51,077 nucleotides of DNA from Pseudonocardia sp. CNS-139 (lineage in GTDB: Bacteria > Actinomycetota > Actinomycetes > Mycobacteriales > Pseudonocardiaceae): positions 1 through 51,077 of the forward strand of contig MKJX01000190.1 of the NCBI GenBank assembly GCA_001942415.1, written 5' to 3'. The stretch's first letter is position 1. The number at the start of each line of letters is the position of its first letter. Below the pieces are notes generated by a model that saw nothing but the letters and a program-made list of their open reading frames with translations, had not been told where the DNA came from and did no database searches. Positions 44,199-51,077 of this stretch are shown here, piece by piece. The position numbers were made by a program, and so were the translations under genes.

Positions 44199-45877
44199 TC
44201 ACCGCGGCGGGGCCGGCGGCTCCTGGCGGGCGGACCGCCCGCGCCGGCGCACCGCGAGCAGCACCACGGTGCCCGCGAGCAGCGCGCCACCGATGCCGGC
44301 GCCAGCGCGACCGGCATCATCATCTGCGAGCCGGACGAGGCGTTCCCGACCCACGAGTCGCTCTCGGTGCGCAGGGACGAGCCCTCCGCGCCGTCGTCCG
44401 AGCCGCCGGAGCCGCCCGGGCCGGCCGAGCCGCCCGTGTCCGCCGTGGTCGTGTTGCCCGGCAGCGCGACGTACGGGAACTCGTCGAGGAACGCGACGTC
44501 GTTGGCGTCCACCTGGTCGCCGGTCGCGAGCGCGTCGACCAGCGTGCCGGTCTGGGCCGCACCGGCCACCGCCTGCACCTCGATGTCGACGACGTCGTCG
44601 GTGAGCCGGCGCCCGTTCGGGAAGCCCTGCAGGTCACCGGCGAGCACCCCGAGCCGGTTGGGCTCGGCGGCCGGCGGCACCGAGGTGTTGAGCCGCAGCA
44701 TCTCCGAGGGCTGGAAGGCCTTCGGGTCGCTGTCGGCGTTGAGCACCTGGCTGTTGAGGTCCGCCTGGATCGGCGCGGGCGACCCGTCCAGCGTCGGCGC
44801 GTTCGTCGCGATGCCGGTCAGGAAGATCTCGACGAGGTCGTTGCGCGGCGTGGCCGGGGCGGGCACGCCGTAGATGCCGTCGAGCAGTCGCGCCAGCTCC
44901 GGGTCGGTCACCCGCTGGACGACCTCCGGGATCGTGGCGTCCTTCACCGGGGTGAGCCCGTTGAAGGCGTCCTTGAGCCCGGCCGGCAGCACGACCTCGT
45001 TGACGAGCGGGTTGCCCAGCCGCGACACCTGCACGGGCTCGCCGACGGCCATCGCCCGGCCGGGCGAGAGCTGCATGGTGCGCCGCTCGGTGTCGCTCCA
45101 GACGCCGATCACGGGGTTGCGCTGCGGGTCGCCCTTGTCCGTGACCTCGGTGAGCGGCACCTGCAGCGCCCACGTGTTGACGTTGGTGCCGGCGAGCGTG
45201 TCCTGCCCGACCTCGGACAGGTCGCCACCGTAGAGCAGGTCGAACACGCGCAGGTCGGCGAAGAACGGGTCCTCGGCCGCGCCGACGTACACCTTGCCGC
45301 CGCCGGGCACGTTCTCGATCGCCTGGTCGCGCAGCGTGGCGTAGTCCGGGATGGACGCCGCCCCGAGCTGCGACGGGGCGACCTGGCCCTCCAGCAGCCT
45401 GGTCCAGCCGCCGCCCTTGCTCACCGACAGCGTGTAGTACTGCCGGAACAGCAGGTTCTCGTCGTCGAGAGCGGTCACCGGGCCGTTGTTGTAGAGGAAC
45501 GTGTCGTTGCCGCGCCGGTCCTCGGTGCGGAACGTGAGCCGGTAGCCGACGTCGGGCTTCGCGTTGCCGTCGGTGTCGATGTTGATGTCGTAGTTGGCGT
45601 CGGTGGCCCACGGGTAGAACGTGGGCCCGCCGTTGGGCTCCTGGAGCCCGAACCAGTTGGCCACGAACGTGACGGAGTCGGGCTGGTCCGGGCTGACGAA
45701 CGCGTACACGTCGGTGTTGTCGACGGCCGGGTCCGCCGAGATCAGCGGCGCCTCGCGGTGGCTCGACGCGGCCGCCGGACCGGCGGTGACGCCGGCCAGT
45801 GCGGCGCTCGCCAGCACGGCCGCCGCGGCCGCGACGAGACCGGCGCCACGGCGCCGGAAACGGGACTGACGGGACAT
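44199..45877 (-). CDS. DUF4331 protein, exported and membrane-anchored
   Basis: About 550 residues from ATG 45877 with AAGGGGAGAG upstream. The signal peptide ends near AAA-SSH, followed by the family start SSHREAPLISADPAVDNTDV. Further marks are FVANWFGLQEPNGGPTFYPW, RLTFRTEDRRGNDTFLYNNG and GRRLTDDVVDIEVQAVAGAA. After a Gly/Ser-rich linker, a frame change near 44300 gives a C-terminal membrane helix (GALLAGTVVLLAVRRRGRSA) and the stop at 44199. Function unknown; it sits first in the TPR-NicO-sigma cluster, so metal-linked surface function is a reasonable inference. Confidence 0.87.
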
Positions 45878-46145
45878 TCTCTCCCCTTCAGGGCACAGCG
45901 CAGGGCAGCCCGGGACGGCCCGGCGAACGACGGACTCGTCCCGGTGCGGGTGCGCGCGTCATCGACTCCCGGAGCGGGCTGCGCCGGGAATGCGAGCGGG
46001 TACGTTCTTCGGTTGTCGGGATCTTGGGGGTTTGTCGGATGGACGGAACGGGTCGAACCGACCGGCCGCTGGCCCGAACGTCGCGGGTCCGAGTCGTACC
46101 GGTCTGCCCCCTTGTTCGCGCGGGAGCCGCGATCGGTTCGGTCCC

Positions 46146-46729
46146 GTGACCGACGATCTGCAGCGGATCGGACGGGCCGAGCAGGAGGCCGCCGCCGCGC
46201 TGCTCGGCGCCCACCTCGCGGAGGGCCGGCTGGGCCCGGACGAGTACGCGCAGCGCGTCGACGCCGTGCTCGGCGCCCGCACCCGCCCCGACCTGCGCGC
46301 GGTCTTCGCGGACCTGCCGCCGCCCGCCTCGGGGCGCGACGCCCCGGTCGCGGAGCGGATGGCCGGCCGGCTGCACGCGGAGCTGGCCGCCGAGGGCCTG
46401 CTCGTGTTCGAGGAGGGGCTGCGCGGCTCGATCACGCTCCACCGGTTCCGCGCCCCGGGCACCTACGCGAACTGGCAGCGGACCTGGATGACCGCGACGC
46501 TCGCCGTCACCTGGCGGCGGGTCGTCGTGTGGGGGCAGCGGGCCAAGCAGGTGGACCTGACGTTCGCGCACCCGCTACGGGCCGCGGTCACGTTCTCCGG
46601 CGAGAAGGCGGACGTGCTGCGGATCGACTCCGACGCGGGCGCGTTCCACCCGCAGCGGTCGGGCCGGATCGTCTACCGGCTGCGCACCCCGTCGCCGGGA
46701 TCGTGCTGGGGCTCACCGGCGGCGCCTGA
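46146..46729 (+). CDS. DUF1707 domain protein (frameshift near end)
   Basis: About 194 residues from GTG 46146. The N-terminal DUF1707 module is clear: RIGRAEQEAAAALLGAHLAE, GRLGPDEYAQRVDAVLGART and LRAVFADLPPP. The rest is a beta-rich domain (GLLVFEEGLRGSITLHRFRA, AAVTFSGEKADVLRIDSDAG). A frame change near 46690 gives the end VAGIVLGLTGGA at 46729. Function unknown; DUF1707 is common in actinobacterial membrane-associated proteins. It is convergent with the MFS gene and overlaps it slightly. Confidence 0.8.
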
Positions 46730-48141
46730 GCGCCCACCCGCGGCAGGAACGCCGCGACGGCCAGCGCGCCCAGTGCCGCGGCGGCGCCCAGCCCGAGCAC
46801 CACCCGGAACCCCGTCTCGGACGGCACCGCGAGCGCCCCGACGGAGACGGCCGTGTGCGCCAGGATCACCCCGGCCACGGCGCTGGCGACGGACGTGCCG
46901 ATCGCGCGCATGAGGTTGTTGAGGCTGTTGGCGGCCGCGGTGTGGGTGACCGGGACGGCGGCCATCACGAGCGCGGCATCGCGCCGTACGCGAGCCCGAT
47001 GCCGGCCCCGATCAGCGCCGAGACCAGCACGATCTCCCAGACCTCGGCCATCAGCAGCACGCCGAGCACGTACCCCGCCGCGACGACGACGCGCCGGCCA
47101 TCAGCGTCGCCTTCGGCCCGCGGGTGCGCGAGATCCGCGCCGACACCGGCGCCATCGCCATCATGACCAGCCCGCTCGGCCCCATGACGAGCCCGGCCTG
47201 CAGCACCGACAGGCCGAGCCCGTAGCCGGTCTCCGAGGGTGACTGCAGCAGCTGCGGCAGCACCAGCGACATCGCGAACATCGAGAACCCGAACACGACC
47301 GACGCGGTGTTCGTCAGCAGCACCTGCCGGCGGGCGCTGATCCGCAGGTCGACGAGCGGGGCCGGGGTGCGCAGCTCCCAGCCGGCCCACAGCGCCAGCA
47401 CCACCGCGGCCGCGGCGAGGAGGCCGAGCGTCAGCGGGCTCCCCCAGCCCCAGTCGGCGCCGCGCGAGATCGCGAGCAGCAGGCACACCAGCCCGGCCGA
47501 GAGCCCGAGGGCCCCGGCCACGTCGAACCGGCCGCCCGCGCGCACCGCCGACTCCGGGACCACCGCCACCACCAGCCCGGCGGTCACCACGCCGAGCCCG
47601 GCGACCACCCAGAAGAGGACGTGCCAGTCGGCGTACTGGGCCACGAGCGACGCGGCCGGCAGCCCCAGCGCGCCGCCGACCCCGAGCGACGCGCTCATCA
47701 GCGCCGTCGCGGAGGGACGCGGTCGGCGGGCAGGTGGTCGCGCATGAGGCTGATCCCCAGCGGGATCACCGCGGCGGACGTGCCCTGCACGGCCCGCCCG
47801 ACCACCAGCGGCACCAGCGACGTGCTCAGCGCGCAGACGACCGAGCCGGCGACCAGCAGGCCGAGGCCGACCAGCAGCATCCGGCGCTTGCCGGCCATGT
47901 CCGCCAGCCGCCCCATCACGGGCGTCGCGACGGCCGCGGCGAGCAGCGCCGCCGTCACCGCCCAGACCGTGTCCGCCACCGGCGCGCCGACCAGCCGCGG
48001 GAGCTGCGGGATCAGCGGGATGACCAGCGTCTGCACGAGCGAGACGGTGATCCCGCCGAACGCCAGCACGGCGACGAGCTCCTGGCCCCGCGGCCGGGTC
48101 GGGTGGGCGGGAGCGGCGGGCGGGCGCGGGGCGTCGGGCAT
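46713..48141 (-). CDS. MFS transporter, DHA2-like (several frameshifts)
   Basis: ATG 48141. N-terminal part: ELVAVLAFGGITVSLVQTLV, TPVMGRLADMAGKRRMLLVG (MFS loop motif) and GTSAAVIPLGISLMRDHLPA. Middle part: GVGGALGLPAASLVAQYADW, LGLLAAAAVVLALWAGWELR and FGFSMFAMSLVLPQLLQSPS. Last part: NSLNNLMRAIGTSVASAVAG. Frames change near 47715, 47110, 46975 and 46740. About 14 helices fit drug:proton antiporters of the DHA2 group. It is divergent from a TetR gene across a shared palindrome, so it is probably repressed by it. Confidence 0.83.
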
Positions 48142-48151
48142 GGGGCGAATC

Positions 48152-48171
48152 TAAATCAACCGCTTGACTTA
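48152..48171. promoter_or_regulatory. Operator-like palindrome TAAATCAA-CCGC-TTGACTTA
   Basis: Two 8-base arms with one mismatch and a 4-base centre lie in the 58 bases between the MFS and TetR genes. TTGACT within it can serve as a -35 box for tetR. Position and symmetry fit a TetR-family operator that controls both directions. Confidence 0.75.
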
Positions 48172-48199
48172 AATCCAGGTGGGCCGTTTCACTGTCGCC

Positions 48200-48913
48200 G
48201 TGACCAGAGCCGGGCGGACCGCGCGCACCGAGCGCGCCGCCGTCACCCGCGAGCGGATCCTCGCCGCGGCCGAACGGCTCTTCGCCGAGCACGGCGTGTT
48301 CGCCGTGTCGAACCGGCAGGTGGGCGAGGCCGCCGGGCAGGGCAACACGGCCGTCGTCGGCTACCACTTCGGCACGAAGACCGACCTCGTCCGCGCGATC
48401 GTGCGCTGGCACGCCGCGCGGGTCGAGCAGCTGCGGGGAGACAGGGTCGCCGCGGTCGCCGGCTCCACCGACGTCCGGGACTGGGTGACGTGCCTCGTGC
48501 GCCCGAACGCCGACCATCTCGCCGCGCTCGGCCCGCCCACCTGGTACGCCCGGTTCGGCGCGCAGCTCATGACCGACCCGACGCTGCGCCCGATCATGGT
48601 GACGGAGTCGCTCGCCTCGCCGGCGCTGCAGGCCGCGATCGACGGGCTGGACCGCTGCCTGCCGGCCCTGCCGCCCGAGGTGCGGGCCGAGCGCGGCGAG
48701 ATCGGCCGGCACCTGATGGTGCACGTCTTCGCCGAACGCGAGCGCGCGCTCGCCGACGGCGCCCCGACCCCGCGCGCCACCTGGGCCGATGCCGCCACCG
48801 GGCTCGTCGACGCGATCACCGCCGTCTGGCTGGCCCCGGTGACGCCCACGGGCGGGCCCGGCCGGCACCCGCGCCCGGACCCGGGCGCTCCTCCGACGAA
48901 AGGTCTCCCGTGA
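48200..48913 (+). CDS. TetR-family repressor
   Basis: About 237 residues from GTG 48200; GTG 48179 is an alternative. No clear ribosome site is seen. The HTH is TRERILAAAERLFAEHGVFA, then VSNRQVGEAAGQGNTAVVGY, HFGTKTDLVRAIVRWH. The ligand domain is helical (VTCLVRPNADHLAALGPPTW). The stop overlaps the P450 start (GTGA), and the MFS exporter is divergent. The unit repressor-P450-exporter suggests a detoxification or metabolite-export switch. Confidence 0.9.
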   Translation: MTRAGRTARTERAAVTRERILAAAERLFAEHGVFAVSNRQVGEAAGQGNTAVVGYHFGTKTDLVRAIVRWHAARVEQLRGDRVAAVAGSTDVRDWVTCLVRPNADHLAALGPPTWYARFGAQLMTDPTLRPIMVTESLASPALQAAIDGLDRCLPALPPEVRAERGEIGRHLMVHVFAERERALADGAPTPRATWADAATGLVDAITAVWLAPVTPTGGPGRHPRPDPGAPPTKGLP

Positions 48914-50142
48914 CGCGCTCGACGCACCCCGCCGACACCGCAGCCGCCGAGCCGGACGTGCCGCTCTTCCCGATGGCCCGGGCGGACGGGCACCCGTTCG
49001 ACCCGCCGCCCGGCCTGCGCACGGAGCAGGAGAGGTGCCCGGTGAGCCGGGTCCGGCTGAGCAACGGCGCGACGCCGTGGATCGTCACCGGCTACGCCGA
49101 GCAGCGCGCCGTGCTGGCCGACCGGCGGGTCAGCTCCGACATCACCCGCCCCGGTTACCCGATGGAGATCGCCGGGGCCGAGGGGTCGCCGGTCAGCTTC
49201 ATCCTCATGGACCGACCCGAGCACGCCCGGCTGCGGCGCATGGTGCTCCCCCCGTTCTCCGTCCGGCGGGTCGAGGCGCTGCGCCCGGCCGTCCAGCAGA
49301 TCGTGGACGACCTGCTCGACGCCATGCTGGCCGGGCCGTCGCCGGCCGACCTGGTGGAGGCGTTCGCGCTGCCGATGCCGTCGCTGGTGATCTGCGCGCT
49401 GCTCGGCGTGCCCTACACCGACCACGACTTCTTCCAGCGCAACAGCAAGGCGGTCATCAGCCGGGACGTGCCGCAGGCCGAGCGGGGCGCGGCGCTGCAC
49501 GCACTGGCCGGCTACCTCGACGACCTGGTCGGCGCGAAGCTCGCCGACCCGGGCGACGACCTGCTGTCGGGGCTCGCCGAACGCGTCCGGGCGGGCGAGC
49601 TGACGCGGGCCGAGGCCGCCCGGATGGGTGTGCTCCTGCTGATCGCCGGGCACGAGACGACCGCCAACATGATCGCCCTCGGCACGCTGGCCCTGCTCCG
49701 GCACCCCGACCAGCTCGCCGTGCTGCGCGACACCGACGACCCGCAGGTCGTCGCGCGCGCCGTCGAGGAGCTGCTGCGGTACCTGCACATCACGCACAAC
49801 GGGCGGCGCCGGGTGGCGCTCGCGGACATCGAGGTCGGCGGGCAGGTGATCCGCGAGGGCGAGGGCATCATCGCGGCGGGCGACATCGGCAACCGCGACC
49901 CCGCCGCGTTCCCCGACCCCGACCGGCTCGACGTCACCCGCGACGCCCGCCACCACGTGGCGTTCGGCTTCGGGGTGCACCAGTGCCTCGGCCAGCCGCT
50001 CGCCCGCATGGAGCTGCAGGTCGCCTACCGGACGCTGTACCGGCGGGTCCCGACGCTGCGGCTGGCCGCGCCGGTCGAGGAGATCCCCTTCAAACACGAG
50101 GGGGCGGTGTACGGGGTGCACGAGCTGCCGGTCGCCTGGTGA
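48910..50142 (+). CDS. Cytochrome P450
   Basis: 410 residues from GTG 48910. The I-helix oxygen motif is AGHETTANM, the K-helix ExxR is EELLR, and the haem-binding loop is FGFGVHQCLGQPLARMELQV with the axial Cys. Length and sequence fit soluble bacterial class I P450s of the CYP105/107-like group, which need a ferredoxin partner not found nearby. It is co-transcribed with the TetR gene. The substrate is probably related to the TetR ligand. Confidence 0.95.
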   Translation: MTRSTHPADTAAAEPDVPLFPMARADGHPFDPPPGLRTEQERCPVSRVRLSNGATPWIVTGYAEQRAVLADRRVSSDITRPGYPMEIAGAEGSPVSFILMDRPEHARLRRMVLPPFSVRRVEALRPAVQQIVDDLLDAMLAGPSPADLVEAFALPMPSLVICALLGVPYTDHDFFQRNSKAVISRDVPQAERGAALHALAGYLDDLVGAKLADPGDDLLSGLAERVRAGELTRAEAARMGVLLLIAGHETTANMIALGTLALLRHPDQLAVLRDTDDPQVVARAVEELLRYLHITHNGRRRVALADIEVGGQVIREGEGIIAAGDIGNRDPAAFPDPDRLDVTRDARHHVAFGFGVHQCLGQPLARMELQVAYRTLYRRVPTLRLAAPVEEIPFKHEGAVYGVHELPVAW

Positions 50143-50146
50143 CGAC

Positions 50147-50165
50147 ATAGGTTAGCCTCACCTTC
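50147..50165. promoter_or_regulatory. IdeR/DtxR-type iron box
   Basis: ATAGGTTAGCCTCACCTTC closely follows the known 19-base iron-repressor consensus (TTAGGTTAGSCTAACCTWA). It lies 18 bases before the ATG of the siderophore-interacting protein, so iron-bound IdeR/DmdR would block transcription. Confidence 0.85.
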
Positions 50166-50183
50166 TCATCTGAGGAGGGTGGC

Positions 50184-51002
50184 ATGGCGCGCCAGAACAT
50201 CAACGCGACGAGGGTCAAGCCGGAGGCGACCGAGCTGCTGACCCTGCACGTGGTCCGCCGTGAGCGGCTCTCGCCGCACTTCGCGCGCGTCACCCTCGGC
50301 GACGGCGACGCCGAGCGGTTCCGCCCGATGGGCTTCGACCAGTGGTTCCGGCTGTTCATCCCGGTGTCCGGGGGGACGCTCGACCAGGTCCCGCGCAAGC
50401 TCGACATGGTCTCCTACCTGCGGTTTCTCACCACGGCGCGGACCACCCGGCCGGTGCTGCGCAACTTCACCGTGCGCGCGTGGCGGGGCGACGGCGACAG
50501 CGGGCCGGAGGTCGACGTCGACATCGCGCTGCACGGCGACGGCGACACCGCCGGCCCGGCCACCACCTGGGCGCAGACCTGCGAGAAGGGCGACCCGGTC
50601 GCCCTTCTCGACGAGGGCATCACGTTCAACCCGCCGCCCGGCGCCACGGGCGTGCTGCTGGTGGCCGACGAGTCGGGCCTGCCCGCCGTCGCCGGGATCC
50701 TGGCGTCGCTGCCCGCCGACGCCGCGGGCCGGGCGGTCGTCGAGATCCCCTCCGACGACGACCGCCAGGACCTGGAGGCACCCGCGGGTGTCGAGGTGAC
50801 GTGGGTCGTCCGCGCCGACCCGCACGCCGTCCCGGGCCGGGCCGCGCTCGACGCCGTGCGCGCCGCGCAGCCGCCCGCCGACGGCACGCACTGCTGGGTG
50901 GCCGGGGAACAGGCGCTCGCCACCGGCGCCCGCCGGCACTGGATCGGGTGTGGTGTTCCCAAGGACCGCGTGACGTTCTGCGGTTACTGGCGCGCCGGCT
51001 AG
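50184..51002 (+). CDS. Siderophore-interacting protein, FAD-dependent ferric reductase family
   Basis: 272 residues from ATG 50184 with GAGGAGGG upstream. The FAD-binding barrel has the pattern RERLSPHFARVTLGDGDAER, GFDQWFRLFIPVSGG and the motif RPVLRNFTVRAWR, a close form of the family RxYTxR. The C-terminal SIP domain has VLLVADESGLPAVAGILASL and THCWVAGEQALATGARRHWI, with CGYWRAG at the end. It reduces ferric siderophores inside the cell to release iron. The iron box upstream explains its regulation. Confidence 0.95.
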   Translation: MARQNINATRVKPEATELLTLHVVRRERLSPHFARVTLGDGDAERFRPMGFDQWFRLFIPVSGGTLDQVPRKLDMVSYLRFLTTARTTRPVLRNFTVRAWRGDGDSGPEVDVDIALHGDGDTAGPATTWAQTCEKGDPVALLDEGITFNPPPGATGVLLVADESGLPAVAGILASLPADAAGRAVVEIPSDDDRQDLEAPAGVEVTWVVRADPHAVPGRAALDAVRAAQPPADGTHCWVAGEQALATGARRHWIGCGVPKDRVTFCGYWRAG

Positions 51003-51020
51003 TCCGCAGTCAGGAGGCGA

Positions 51021-51063
51021 ATTCCCGCTCCGCGCCGGCAAATCGCGGAGTCCATTCGGGAAT
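51021..51063. terminator. Nested inverted repeat after siderophore-interacting gene
   Basis: ATTCCCG (51021-51027) pairs with CGGGAAT (51057-51063), and within it TCCGCG (51029-51034) pairs with CGCGGA (51044-51049). It starts 19 bases after the stop codon and probably ends the transcript. Nothing else is seen to the window end. Confidence 0.65.
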
Positions 51064-51077
51064 GGCGCGGGCCCCGC

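Noticed and set aside
48910..50142. P450 as the fifth conservon gene (CvnE)
   Set aside because: It lies over 41 kb from the conservon and overlaps a TetR gene, so it belongs to a different unit.

Overview
The window is very GC-rich actinobacterial DNA, most likely from a Pseudonocardiaceae-like organism. The genus is an inference. The evidence is GTG starts with 1-4 base start/stop overlaps throughout, a complete conservon (sensor kinase, roadblock, DUF742, GTPase), a DUF397/XRE pair, a DUF4331-TPR-NicO-ECF sigma block, actinobacterial-type SAM riboswitches and an IdeR/DtxR-type iron box. No rRNA, tRNA, CRISPR array, prophage or intact transposase gene was seen.

Layout. 0-3.1 kb: leftward operon of a small unknown protein, a MoxR-type AAA ATPase, a CoxE-like VWA protein and two small proteins. 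3.2-4.2 kb: LysR regulator. 4.4-7.6 kb: conservon. 7.7-15.1 kb: mixed metabolism (EEP-family hydrolase, HTH protein with a structured promoter, serine hydrolase, HpaI-like aldolase, PRPP synthetase, IPP isomerase, ketopantoate reductase-like enzyme). 15.2-20.8 kb: a tightly overlapping operon of PLP decarboxylase, SAM methyltransferase, nucleotidyltransferase and arginyl-tRNA synthetase, divergent from a TadA-like protein that lacks both zinc cysteines. 20.8-22.4 kb: DUF397/XRE pair, a cluster of GTGCAC sites and two very small ORFs. 22.5-33.4 kb: ten genes with almost no gaps (substrate-binding lipoprotein, two permeases, double ATPase, three flavin monooxygenases, DUF1684, flavin reductase, FMN reductase) behind an S-box-like riboswitch and a Cys-containing leader peptide. 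33.5-36.5 kb: a second, divergent S-box-like riboswitch, a broken FAD oxidoreductase, beta-carbonic anhydrase, and a SAM-IV-like riboswitch before a class V aminotransferase. 36.6-39.5 kb: MFS exporter, a 0.2-kb MITE-like element, an AAC(3)-family acetyltransferase and an NADP-binding protein. 39.6-45.9 kb: anti-sigma/ECF sigma, NicO transporter, TPR protein and DUF4331 protein. 46.1-51 kb: DUF1707 protein, MFS exporter, TetR, cytochrome P450 and an iron-regulated siderophore-interacting protein.

How the parts work together. The 22.5-36.5 kb region reads as a sulfur-starvation island. Three SAM-sensing leaders lie within 1.8 kb and control uptake plus FMNH2-dependent oxidative attack on an unknown organosulfur compound, with sulfur-transfer-type enzymes beside it. 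The 15-21 kb region may be centred on arginyl-tRNA: ArgRS and a TadA-fold protein, whose families both act on tRNA-Arg, share one divergent promoter region with a nucleotidyltransferase, a methyltransferase and a decarboxylase.

Two repeat families sit at gene 3' ends. One is a near-perfect 57-59 bp palindrome (4 copies). The other is a triplet of 20-bp units with 41-42 bp period (2 loci). Many genes, including the PRPP synthetase, are split by single-base frameshifts without in-frame nonsense codons. This looks like indel error in the sequence rather than decay, so several coordinates below join more than one reading frame.
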